DNA of 64,000 bases from Rhodococcus zopfii NBRC 100606 = JCM 9919 (GTDB lineage Bacteria; Actinomycetota; Actinomycetes; Mycobacteriales; Mycobacteriaceae). The notes under the pieces are model-generated. The model did no database searches and was not told the DNA's origin. It saw only the letters and a list, made by a program, of their open reading frames with translations. Position numbers and translations under genes: made by a program. The stretch is taken from assembly GCF_001895025.1 (NCBI RefSeq), contig NZ_BCXI01000043.1, positions 1 to 64,000 of the forward strand, read 5' to 3'. Of this stretch, positions 55,867 to 63,927 are shown one piece after another (within the stretch, counting starts at the first letter, position 1; every line of letters begins with the position of its first letter).

Positions 55867-57375
55867 TCACGAGCCGACACCGACGTGCACTTGCACCTCG
55901 TCCGATCGGGAGTTGGTGAGCACCACGGTGAGCTCGCCCCCACGGGCGTCGACCCGGAACCCGACGCCGACCAGGCCGGGCCCGGCCCCGAAGCAGGTCC
56001 CCACCGTGTTCGAGACCCCCTCCGTGGTGACGACCGCATCACCGTTCTCCCGTGCGACAAGTACGACAGCCGTCGCTGCCCCGCGCGTCCCGTCCGGGGG
56101 ATTTCGTGCGAGCAGGGAAATCGAATGCACGCGGCCGATGTCGAACGGGTCCAGAGGCAGGAACGAGAACGTCTCCGAAGCTTCCTCTCCCGCACCGAGA
56201 GTCACCTTGCGCGACGTGGTACCGCCGTCGCCCACGAACCCTGCCCGAGTCGACTTCCCGAGGTTCGCCGCAAGCTGCACACCGGAACCGGCCGCGTGTG
56301 TTCCGGCTCCACCGGAACCGGTGTGGCCGGTGAGGTCGTTGCCCACGACGATCCCGGTGGAGTCCGGATCCGCGACGATGCAGGCGCTCGGAGAGTCGTA
56401 ACCGTCGCCGTCGTCGTCCGGACCCGAGTGCGTCAGATTTCCCAGAACCAGCGTCCCGGCGCCGCCGGTCGACAGGATATGGGTGTCGTCATCCGCGACC
56501 CCTTCCGAGCGTGCCCCGTTTCGACGCAGAACGTTCGCGGTCACGACGGTGCGCTCACAGCCCGAGAGCCGGACACCGGATCGACCGTTTCGATCGATAT
56601 TGTTGCCAGACATCACATTGTGTTTGGCGTCCTCCGCATTGATGCCATATCCGTGATTCCACTCGACTTTGTTCTGGGTGATGATGTTGTCGTTTGCTCC
56701 TGCAGGCAGGTGGATCCCGCCGGCACCGTTCACGTTGAGGTAGTTGAGCGAGACGATCGAGTCGACACACCTGGCGATCCCGTATCCGGAATTGTCGTGG
56801 ATGTTGCAGCACTCGATCCGGTTGACCCCCGAATAGCCGCAGTCGATCCCGGTGCGGCAGTGCAAGATGTTCACCTCACGAAGCAGGTTGCGGCCGTCCA
56901 GGACGACACCGTCGTGCGCCGGATCGTGGCCGGTGCCCCGCACGGCCAGGGACGTCAGGCAGGCGCCTTCTCCGAGTCTCACCACAGGATCGGCCCGCCC
57001 GTCGCCGGTTGCGATCAGTCGCGTTCCCTCCTGCGGCACGCCGGTGTAGGCAAACGACGATCGTCCGGCCAGCTGACGGCCCGGGGGTACGACGATCGTC
57101 CCCGCCACCCGGAACCGCCCCGACGGAAGCAGGAGCGAATCCCGTTCGACGAGTGCCGCATTGATCGCATCGGTGTCGTCGGTCTCCCCGTCTCCGGCGA
57201 TACCGAGCGCGACGATGTCGTCCGGAGCCACGGGTTCCGGGTTGATCCGGGCCGGCGGCACCATCCCCTCGGCATCGTCCTCTGCCTTGCGAGCGCATGT
57301 CGGGACCGTCGCGATCGCGGCGACAGCCGCGGTCAGTGCAGTGCCGGAGATGGCCTGCCGTCGGCTCATACGCAC
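55867..57375 (-). CDS. Exported right-handed parallel beta-helix protein
   Basis: Protein of 502 residues starting RMSRRQAISGTALTAAVAA, an export signal with twin arginines (possibly Tat). A pectin-lyase-like region follows from about residue 45, with GIAGDGETDDTDAINAAL, the usual entry of such folds. Repeated coils rich in N, G, I and V occupy about 130-330. The last 140 residues look like a separate beta-sandwich-type domain. GTG 57375 has GGAAGGAA at good spacing; ATG 57369 is possible. In an EPS operon it could be a lyase, hydrolase or epimerase trimming the polymer, but catalytic residues are not identifiable by eye. Confidence 0.85.
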   Translation of the reverse strand: MRMSRRQAISGTALTAAVAAIATVPTCARKAEDDAEGMVPPARINPEPVAPDDIVALGIAGDGETDDTDAINAALVERDSLLLPSGRFRVAGTIVVPPGRQLAGRSSFAYTGVPQEGTRLIATGDGRADPVVRLGEGACLTSLAVRGTGHDPAHDGVVLDGRNLLREVNILHCRTGIDCGYSGVNRIECCNIHDNSGYGIARCVDSIVSLNYLNVNGAGGIHLPAGANDNIITQNKVEWNHGYGINAEDAKHNVMSGNNIDRNGRSGVRLSGCERTVVTANVLRRNGARSEGVADDDTHILSTGGAGTLVLGNLTHSGPDDDGDGYDSPSACIVADPDSTGIVVGNDLTGHTGSGGAGTHAAGSGVQLAANLGKSTRAGFVGDGGTTSRKVTLGAGEEASETFSFLPLDPFDIGRVHSISLLARNPPDGTRGAATAVVLVARENGDAVVTTEGVSNTVGTCFGAGPGLVGVGFRVDARGGELTVVLTNSRSDEVQVHVGVGS

Positions 57376-57406
57376 GGGGGTTCCTTCCTGCGAATCACGG
57401 TGATGC

Positions 57407-58756
57407 TCAGCCGACCACTGCTTCCGAGGCCGCACGCCCCAGGCCGCGGTACTGCCAGCCGGCGGTGCGCCATCTGTCGACGTCGAGACAATTGCGCCCG
57501 TCCAGAACAACCTTCCCGCGGACCACTGTCCCGAGCACGTCGGGATTCAGCTCACGGAACTCCTTCCACTCCGTGAGAACCAGCACGACGTCTGCGCCCG
57601 CGCAGGCCTCCAGCGTGCTCGTCGCGTAGTTCAGCGTCGGAAACAGACGCCGCGAGTTGTCCATCGCCTGCGGGTCGTAGACCGTGACCGCAGCACCCTG
57701 CAGCTGGATCTGCCCGGCGACGTTCAGGGCGGGTGAATCCCGCACGTCGTCGGAGTCGGGTTTGAACGCCGCTCCGAGTACCGAGACCCGTGCACCGAGC
57801 AGCGACCCGCCGGCCGCGTCCCGCGCAAGCTCGACCATCCGACTGCGCCGTCGCATGTTGATGTTGTCGACCTCGCGCAGGAAGGTGAGCGCCTGGTCGG
57901 CGCCGAGTTCACCGGCGCGGGCCATGAACGCGCGGATATCCTTCGGGAGACATCCCCCGCCGAAACCGATTCCCGCATTGAGGAATCGACGTCCGATCCG
58001 CGCATCGTGCCCAATCGCATCGGCCAGGACGGTGACATCGGCACCGGAAGCCTCGCAGACCTCGGCCATGGCATTGATGAACGAGATCTTGGTGGCCAGG
58101 AAGGCGTTCGCCGACGTCTTGACCAGTTCCGCCGTCGCCAGATCGGTCACGATGAACGGGATCTCCTCATCGAGGAGCTGGGAGTACACCTCCCGGGCAA
58201 CCTCGACGGCTCGCCCCGGAAGCGCTCGGTCGACACCGAGAACCACGCGGTCCGGGTGCAACGTATCGCGCACCGCGTAGCCTTCCCGCAGGAACTCCGG
58301 GTTCCACGCGAGGTCGACGTCGTCTCCCGCAGGGGCGAGCTGCCGCGCCCTCGCACGCAGCCTTTCCGCAGTGCCGACCGGGACTGTGGACTTCCCGAAT
58401 ATGACGGCCGGCTCGGTCAGCAGGGGCGCCAGCTGATCGATCACCGAATCGACGTAGGTCAAATCGGCAGCGAATTCGCCCTTCTTCTGGGGTGTTCCGA
58501 CTCCGATGAAGTGCACGTCGGCGAACTCGGCGGCGTCGGCGTACGACGAGGTGAACCGGAGACGCCCGGCTTCGAGGTTGCGCTCGAGGACTTCGGTGAG
58601 ACCGGGTTCGTAGAACGGCACCTCACCGGATTCGAGTTTCGCGAGCTTACCGGCGTCAACGTCGACGCCGAGCACCTCGTGTCCCAGTTCGGCCATACAC
58701 GCTGCATGGGTGGCACCCAGATATCCGGTTCCGAACACGGCGATACGACAAGTCAT
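57407..58756 (-). CDS. ugd: UDP-glucose 6-dehydrogenase
   Basis: NAD-dependent enzyme of 449 residues oxidising UDP-glucose twice to UDP-glucuronate. The Rossmann motif is GTGYLG (9-14), the catalytic cysteine is residue 269 in GFGGGCLPKD, and GKSTVPVGT and WNPEFLREG are conserved family segments. The C-terminal UDP-binding domain has AFKPDSDDVRDSPA. It lies 49 bp after the sugar transferase gene and 31 bp before the beta-helix gene. With GalU, encoded 2.4 kb away on the other strand, it would supply glucuronic acid for an acidic polymer. GDP-mannose dehydrogenase is a less likely alternative. Confidence 0.95.
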   Translation of the reverse strand: MTCRIAVFGTGYLGATHAACMAELGHEVLGVDVDAGKLAKLESGEVPFYEPGLTEVLERNLEAGRLRFTSSYADAAEFADVHFIGVGTPQKKGEFAADLTYVDSVIDQLAPLLTEPAVIFGKSTVPVGTAERLRARARQLAPAGDDVDLAWNPEFLREGYAVRDTLHPDRVVLGVDRALPGRAVEVAREVYSQLLDEEIPFIVTDLATAELVKTSANAFLATKISFINAMAEVCEASGADVTVLADAIGHDARIGRRFLNAGIGFGGGCLPKDIRAFMARAGELGADQALTFLREVDNINMRRRSRMVELARDAAGGSLLGARVSVLGAAFKPDSDDVRDSPALNVAGQIQLQGAAVTVYDPQAMDNSRRLFPTLNYATSTLEACAGADVVLVLTEWKEFRELNPDVLGTVVRGKVVLDGRNCLDVDRWRTAGWQYRGLGRAASEAVVG

Positions 58757-58805
58757 GGCACAAACCGACCTTTTCTACTTCGATCTCGGCTGAATGCGGC
58801 TGCGG

Positions 58806-60350
58806 TCAGTACGCGCCGTCACTGGCGAGGACCGCCTTGACGGTCCGCGCGATGATCAGGACGTCGGTCACCATCGACCAATTCTCGACATACGACAGAT
58901 CCAGGCGGACGGACTCGTCCCACGACAGATCGGAGCGCCCGCTGACCTGCCAGAGGCCCGTGACGCCCGGACGCACGAGAAGCCTCCGCTGGACTCGTCC
59001 GTCGTAGTTCTCGACTTCCCGGCGCAGCGGTGGACGCGGCCCCACCACGCTCATCTCTCCGCGAACCACGTTGAGGAACTGCGGAAGCTCGTCGATACTG
59101 AAGCGTCGCAGTACTTTTCCGACCTTGGTAACCCGGGGGTCCTCACGCATCTTGAAGAGCAGGCCCGCACCCTCGTTGCTCGTCATCAACGCGGCGACCT
59201 GCCGGTCGGCACCGGTCACCATCGACCGGAACTTGATCATGCCGAACGGTTTACCATCGAGTCCGATCCGCTCCGAGCGGTAGAAGACCGGCCCTCTGCT
59301 GTCGAGCTTGACCGCCACCGCGACGAGAGCGAAGACCGGAGCCAGCAGAAGCAGCGCCGCCAGCGCGAATGCCAGATCGAAAACGCGTTTACCGCTGCGC
59401 TTGGCACCGTGGTAACTGGGCTTCTCGACGTGGATGAGGGGAAGACCGGCCACCGGACGCATGTCCAGTCGAGGCGCCGACACGTCGACGACTCCGGTCG
59501 CGACCACGAGATCGGCGTCGTGAGGGTCCATCTCCCACAGCAGATCACGGATACCGTCGGGACCGAGGGTCTCGGTGGCCGCCACCGCGACCGTGTCGGC
59601 GCCGGATACACCGAGGGCATCCACGATCGAATACTCGTCCCCGTACACGGGAATTCGCTTTCCGCCGACCTCCAGGTGGTCGCCCTGGATCCCCGCGTAT
59701 CGGGGCACACAGACGCCGGCGACGCGGTATCCATCGGTCGAGTTGCGTTCGAAGGTCTCGACCATCAGTCGCACCGAGCGAGCCCCGCCGACGACGAGGA
59801 CCGACGTCTGGAACTGGCCCCGGCGACGCTCGGCCGCAACGACTTTTCGCCACACCCACCGACCGAGCAGGAGCCCGAGGAGGCCGGCGGGGAATGCGAT
59901 CGCCAGGTAGCCACGCGCGATCTCGAGGCGAAAGACGAGCGCGATGATGGCGACGAGGCCGAACATCCGGAACGTTGCCGAGACGATCCTCTGGTACTCG
60001 TCATATCCGGAGCCGATCACCCGGCGCGATCGCGTCCGGAACGCAGCGAGGAATGCGATCCACATCGCTGCGAGACAGATCGAGATGACGACGTAGTTCC
60101 ATTCCGCGACCACCGCATTCACGAGCAGGTCACCTTGCCCGAAGCGGACGACATGAGCGAGCGTGACGGCCAGCATCACGACAAGGCTGTCGGTCACGAT
60201 CAGCCTTCGCACGTAGATCCGTTGCCACGCCCGGCGCGTACTCACGCCCGAGGCGTGAACAGGTGGCCGATCCACGACCCGGGTGTTCGGCCGGACCATT
60301 TTGAGTGCCAATCCGGTTCGACCGTCTGGCGGTTGTTCTACCGCTGCCAT
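58806..60350 (-). CDS. Initiating polyprenyl-phosphate sugar transferase (WbaP/WcaJ family)
   Basis: Membrane enzyme of 514 residues that starts each repeat unit by moving a sugar-1-phosphate onto undecaprenyl or decaprenyl phosphate. The N-terminal half has four hydrophobic helices and a CoA-binding-like fold. The C-terminal catalytic half has KRVFDLAFALAALLLLAP, SERIGLDGKPFGMIKFRSM, DELPQFLNVVRGEMSVVGP and RPGVTGLWQVSGRS. The ATG at 60350 has GGGGAGGA about 12 bases upstream, better than the upstream frame to 60404. It is the first gene of the nine-gene operon, whose leader contains the inverted repeat at 60462-60524. The sugar is probably glucose or galactose phosphate. Confidence 0.95.
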   Translation of the reverse strand: MAAVEQPPDGRTGLALKMVRPNTRVVDRPPVHASGVSTRRAWQRIYVRRLIVTDSLVVMLAVTLAHVVRFGQGDLLVNAVVAEWNYVVISICLAAMWIAFLAAFRTRSRRVIGSGYDEYQRIVSATFRMFGLVAIIALVFRLEIARGYLAIAFPAGLLGLLLGRWVWRKVVAAERRRGQFQTSVLVVGGARSVRLMVETFERNSTDGYRVAGVCVPRYAGIQGDHLEVGGKRIPVYGDEYSIVDALGVSGADTVAVAATETLGPDGIRDLLWEMDPHDADLVVATGVVDVSAPRLDMRPVAGLPLIHVEKPSYHGAKRSGKRVFDLAFALAALLLLAPVFALVAVAVKLDSRGPVFYRSERIGLDGKPFGMIKFRSMVTGADRQVAALMTSNEGAGLLFKMREDPRVTKVGKVLRRFSIDELPQFLNVVRGEMSVVGPRPPLRREVENYDGRVQRRLLVRPGVTGLWQVSGRSDLSWDESVRLDLSYVENWSMVTDVLIIARTVKAVLASDGAY

Positions 60351-61175
60351 CGATGTATGTCCTCCCCTAGCCGGTAAGCCGTCGCCGGTTGGGCATGCGC
60401 CCACGCAACTCGTGCGATCGCCGAGCCCCGCGCAACTTGTCCTCCCCAGGAAGTGCGCAGGAATCGACGGCCGATACCAGTTGCCTTACGTAATTAGTGA
60501 GTCTCGGGCATCAGGCCGTCGATTGCATCTTTTTCCGGGAGACGAAGCCCGGATCACGTTTTCTTGCACCGGAAGCGCCTATTCGCCACTCTCTCCCGAT
60601 GCCGGACGGTCGGTGCTGGTCAGCCATTCTCGGGACAATGTGGAACCCGATTGCCAACCGGTAATTCTCACTTTCGCGCCCTGCAATATGTGGCGCATAT
60701 CACAACCGCCCGGTCGAATACGCCCCTCTATCGCCCACCTGAACACCCGCAGCCGAACCGGCGGCAGTCGCGCCCGCACACCGCGGCCGGCGACGAGCGT
60801 CCGGCCACACTGCGCTTCCGAACGACTCGATTCCAGGGGCCCGACGCATCTGTCCGCGATCACGTGCGCCGCCCACTACTGTTCAGCAACAGCTCAATTG
60901 AATCGACTACCTGGTCCGCACCGACCCGCCGGAATGCCGGCGCAGTGTGTGCAGCCGCACCCGCCGCCGTAGACGCGGGGAAGTCGCGCCGATGCAACGA
61001 GTTCCCTATACTGCGATTCGACTCCACGCCTCCCCACGATCGCTGGTCCGGTCGTCGCTTCTGCCGGGAGTTCCCAATTCACCGCACGAGGACGTGCGCA
61101 TGTTGCTCGGTGGCGGGATGCCGATCATCGAGCGACCTTCGCTCATCCATCCGAGTTCAGAGATGAGGTAATGCC
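60351..61175. other. Divergent intergenic region of EPS operon and galU
   Basis: This 825-bp region separates the EPS operon from galU. It is AT-richer than the genes. It contains a long inverted repeat (60462-60524) and the palindrome TTACGTAA near 60486. Open frames of 200-230 codons on the plus strand lack ribosome sites and family-like sequence, so I call no gene here. Promoters for both sides must lie in it, but I could not place them with confidence. Confidence 0.5.
60462..60524 (-). promoter_or_regulatory. Long inverted repeat in the leader of the EPS operon
   Basis: AATCGACGGCC (60462-60472) pairs perfectly with GGCCGTCGATT (60514-60524) around a 41-base loop, 112 bp upstream of the sugar transferase ATG. 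It may be a leader RNA structure or a pair of operator half-sites for the nine-gene operon. No known riboswitch was recognised. Confidence 0.5.
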
Positions 61176-62102
61176 ATGGGGAGTATCGACACCCAGGTTC
61201 ACAACGCATTCAGGACTGCGGTCGTTCCAGCGGCCGGAATGGGCACACGATTCCTGCCCGCCACCAAGACCGTGCCGAAAGAGCTTCTGCCCGTGGTCGA
61301 TACTCCGGGGATCGAGCTCGTCGCCTCGGAGGCCGCGGAATCGGGCGCCAGCAAGCTGGTGATCGTCACGGCTCCGGGCAAGGACGGGGTGGTGTCGCAC
61401 TTCGTCGAGGATCTTGTTCTCGAAAGCAGGCTCGAGGAGAGCGGGAAGTCACATCTGCTCGAAAAGGTCCGGCGTGCGCCCAACCTGCTCGATGTCGAGT
61501 CGGTCGTCCAGGAACGCCCGCTCGGGCTCGGACATGCCGTCGGGTGCGCGGAGCAGGCACTCGCCGACGACGAGGATGCCATTGCTGTTCTCCTGCCCGA
61601 TGATCTGGTGCAGCCGTGCGGGATTCTGGATCTGATGGCGCGAGTGCGAGCCGAGCGCGGGGGTAGCGTGCTGTGCGCGATCGACGTTCCGAAGAGCCTG
61701 GTCGGTTCCTACGGGATCTTCCATGTCGAGGAGGTACAGGGGGTCGCTGAACCCGACGTGCTGAAGGTCCTCGGGATGGTGGAGAAGCCGACGCTCGCGG
61801 ACGCGCCGTCGACACTGGCCGCCGCCGGCCGGTATCTGCTCGACCGCGCCGTCTTCGACGCCCTGCGCCGCATCGAACCCGGTGCCGGAGGTGAATTCCA
61901 GCTCACCGACGCCATCGCCCTGCTCATCGACGAAGGGCATCCGGTCCACGTGGTCGTTCACCGCGGAACCCGCCACGACCTGGGAAATCCGGGCGGCTAT
62001 CTGCGCGCTGCGGTCGATTCCGCCCTGGACAGCCCCGACTACGGGCCGGGACTGCGCCGATGGCTCCTCGAGCGCCTCGAACTCGAGGAGACGGTTGACT
62101 GA
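61176..62102 (+). CDS. galU: UTP-glucose-1-phosphate uridylyltransferase
   Basis: Enzyme of 308 residues making UDP-glucose from UTP and glucose-1-phosphate, the donor for glucosyl and, through Ugd, glucuronosyl units. The nucleotide-binding motif is GMGTRFLPATKTVPKELLP (21-39), including the essential Lys35. Other conserved pieces are ERPLGLGHAV, VLLPDDLV and GEFQLTDAI. The ATG at 61176 follows GAGATGAGG; an out-of-frame ATG lies five bases before it. The gene is divergent from the EPS operon, and a two-part hairpin 18 bp after its stop suggests it is transcribed alone. Length and motifs are normal for the family. Confidence 0.96.
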   Translation: MGSIDTQVHNAFRTAVVPAAGMGTRFLPATKTVPKELLPVVDTPGIELVASEAAESGASKLVIVTAPGKDGVVSHFVEDLVLESRLEESGKSHLLEKVRRAPNLLDVESVVQERPLGLGHAVGCAEQALADDEDAIAVLLPDDLVQPCGILDLMARVRAERGGSVLCAIDVPKSLVGSYGIFHVEEVQGVAEPDVLKVLGMVEKPTLADAPSTLAAAGRYLLDRAVFDALRRIEPGAGGEFQLTDAIALLIDEGHPVHVVVHRGTRHDLGNPGGYLRAAVDSALDSPDYGPGLRRWLLERLELEETVD

Positions 62103-62120
62103 ATCGTCCTGCCGGAGAAC

Positions 62121-62168
62121 GGGTCCGGATGCACGTCACCGTGGAATCGGTGGCGGGCATCCGGACCC
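62121..62168 (+). terminator. Hairpin terminator after galU
   Basis: GGGTCCGGATGC pairs perfectly with GCATCCGGACCC; inside the loop CACCG pairs with CGGTG. It starts 18 bp after the galU stop. No U-tract follows. The next 240 bases (62169-62409) show no gene. Confidence 0.7.
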
Positions 62169-62409
62169 GGTATCCGGCGACGCTGCGGTTCGACCGCGGA
62201 CGGGTGCACCAGCTGTCATGATTCACGCAACTGTTTCGTCACGCGGACGGGCACAGCCGGTCATCGTCCGCTAAGCTCTCGGATGTCGCCGCAAGGTGAC
62301 GGGTGCGTCTCCGATATGTCCTCCCTGACAAACAGGAGTTACTGCACAGCCCCGCCTGGCTCCTCCCCTTTTGCCGGCGGGGCGTTCCCGTTTTCCGCGA
62401 CAGCCGCGA

Positions 62410-62601
62410 TCACACGACGCCGAACGCGCTCAACACGAACGCGAACGCCCAGTCGAACAGCTCCCGAAGCCCGATGACACTCGACCCCTGAGAGTCCGCC
62501 GACGGCGATTCCGTAACGGCGTGAGCCGGGGCGGTCGCTATGAAGACGATCGCGACGGCAATCGCGCCGATCAGCGCGGATTTCACACGACCCGACCTCA
62601 T
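62410..62601 (-). CDS. Small secreted hypothetical protein
   Basis: A 63-residue protein that I do not recognise. Its start is well supported: ATG 62601 is preceded by AAGGGAGG at good spacing. The sequence begins RSGRVKSALIGAIAVAIVF and continues to a clear signal-peptidase site after APAHA (about residue 29). The mature part would be only about 34 residues, with a short polar stretch, an amphipathic segment (GLRELFDWAFAFVLSAFGVV) and no cysteines. The hydrophobic end could associate with the membrane. It is divergent from the AfsA-like gene and shares its 5' region, so it may respond to the same signal. Real gene probable, function unknown. Confidence 0.65.
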   Translation of the reverse strand: MRSGRVKSALIGAIAVAIVFIATAPAHAVTESPSADSQGSSVIGLRELFDWAFAFVLSAFGVV

Positions 62602-62977
62602 ACGACCTCCCTTGCATTGCCTTTCGTTTGCCGTCGGGGACCGATGGTTACCCCGGCCCGCGTCAACCGGGGCTACCCCTCGCAATCCCGGTCGGCACAG
62701 TCGTGGGGTCGCGAGACCGATTCGTCCGAACCGTCGAACCGATCCGATACGAGCCGGTCCCGCCACCCGTTCCCCGACGGGCTTCACTGTAGCACAAACC
62801 GGTCAAACGGTTTTTTACTAATGTGTGACATCTTGGTGTCGTACCTCCCGGGCGATCCGGGCTATGTGCTACGTCCCACGGCCCAGGTCTCGACCGCCGC
62901 TGTTCGACAGGCTGTTCTATAGTCGCCGCCAGCACTGTTCGAAGATACGTTCACACAACAGCAAGGGAGTCCGCACG
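62602..62977. other. Divergent regulatory region upstream of the AfsA-like gene
   Basis: A 376-bp region between the small secreted gene and the AfsA-like gene. It holds the ARE-like palindrome (62794-62815), a TAATGT hexamer at 62819-62824 and a TATAGT hexamer at 62918-62923, either of which could be a -10 box for the AfsA-like gene. AAGGGAG before the ATG is the ribosome site. A stretch of 51 in-frame codons upstream of the chosen start does not resemble the family. Confidence 0.5.
62794..62815 (+). promoter_or_regulatory. Putative autoregulatory element (gamma-butyrolactone receptor operator)
   Basis: The 22-bp imperfect palindrome has left half ACAAACCGGTC and right half AAACGGTTTTT. The inverted core is AAACCG - six bases - CGGTTT. 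Against the ArpA-type half-site consensus GG(T/C)CGGT(A/T)(T/C)G(T/G), the left half (reverse complement GACCGGTTTGT) matches 10 of 11 positions and the right half 7 of 11. It lies just upstream of a TAATGT hexamer, where a repressor would cover a -35 region, and 162 bp before the AfsA-like start codon. Such elements commonly control afsA-type genes in Streptomyces. Function here is inferred. Confidence 0.55.
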
Positions 62978-63913
62978 ATGGCCGGGGGTTTGCACGCAGA
63001 CGAGGCACGTCCCGTCTTGGGATTCGAATCGACAGTGTCACGCCGTTTCGTGCACCGCCGTGCGGTCGCCGAGGTCTTTCTCACCGACTGCGTGGCCTCG
63101 AACACACCCGATAACTTCACCCTGGGCGCACAGTGGCCGCGGCTGCACAGCTACTACCGTTCGCACACGGGCCGCTACGACACGATGCTGCTTGTCGAGA
63201 CCCTTCGCCAAGCGACGATCTACCTGGCACACACGAGATACCGTGTGCCCCTGGGCCACCCATTCGTGATGCACACCCTTCGTGTCGACACGACAGCCCA
63301 CACGCCGACGATCGGCGACCGGCCGGCCGAGGTGACGATCGACGCGCACGTCGGTGACCAGATCTACCGCGGAAACACTCTGGCCCGGTTCTCGGTCACC
63401 TACGTCTGCAGCATCGACGGCATCGAGATCGGCCGCGGCGTCGGCACAGCGAGTGTGTTCACCCCCGCCGCGTACGCCCAACTTCGCTGGGGCGGTTCGG
63501 GACCCCGCCTGATCGGTACGCCGGTGTGCCCCGCGCCGATCGCCGCCGAACACGTCGGGCAGTCGCGTCCCGAGGATGTGGTCCTGGGAGGGGAGCACGC
63601 CCCGAACCGGTGGACACTCCGGGTCGACGACACGCACCCGATCCTGTTCGACCACCCCAGCGACCACGTTCCCGGCATGCTGGTTCTCGAAGCATTCCGA
63701 CAGGGCGCACGCGCTGCTCTCGCCCAGCCGTGCGGCGACATCGAGACCATCGAGGTCACCTACCATCGCTTCGCCGAGAACGACGCAAATGCCACGGTCT
63801 CCGTCGAGGCAGAACCGGATTCCCCTTGTGCAGTTCGCATTTCGGTAGAGCAGTGGGGCCAGCACATCGCCAGCGGCCGAGTCCGCCTGCTACCGGCCCG
63901 AATCCGGCAGTGA
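62978..63913 (+). CDS. AfsA-family gamma-butyrolactone biosynthesis protein
   Basis: Protein of 311 residues with two AfsA hotdog-type repeats, about 20-150 and 190-305. Family hallmarks are FVHRRAVAEVFLTD, FTLGAQWPRLHSYY, LLVETLRQATIYLAH, VPLGHPFVM and, in the second repeat, DHPSDHVPGMLVLEAFRQ. AfsA-type enzymes condense a beta-ketoacyl thioester with dihydroxyacetone phosphate, starting synthesis of A-factor-like hormones. The ATG at 62978 follows AAGGGAG and begins at the expected distance from the first domain. A Rhodococcus homologue is known as gblA. A putative receptor operator lies upstream. Partner reductase and TetR receptor genes were not seen and may lie to the right of the window. 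Confidence 0.92.
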   Translation: MAGGLHADEARPVLGFESTVSRRFVHRRAVAEVFLTDCVASNTPDNFTLGAQWPRLHSYYRSHTGRYDTMLLVETLRQATIYLAHTRYRVPLGHPFVMHTLRVDTTAHTPTIGDRPAEVTIDAHVGDQIYRGNTLARFSVTYVCSIDGIEIGRGVGTASVFTPAAYAQLRWGGSGPRLIGTPVCPAPIAAEHVGQSRPEDVVLGGEHAPNRWTLRVDDTHPILFDHPSDHVPGMLVLEAFRQGARAALAQPCGDIETIEVTYHRFAENDANATVSVEAEPDSPCAVRISVEQWGQHIASGRVRLLPARIRQ

Positions 63914-63927
63914 AGACGCGCGTGAGG

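Noticed and set aside
60564-61166. Open frame of 200 codons upstream of galU
   Set aside because: It is low in coding bias, has no ribosome site and no recognisable sequence. The area is more likely a divergent promoter region.
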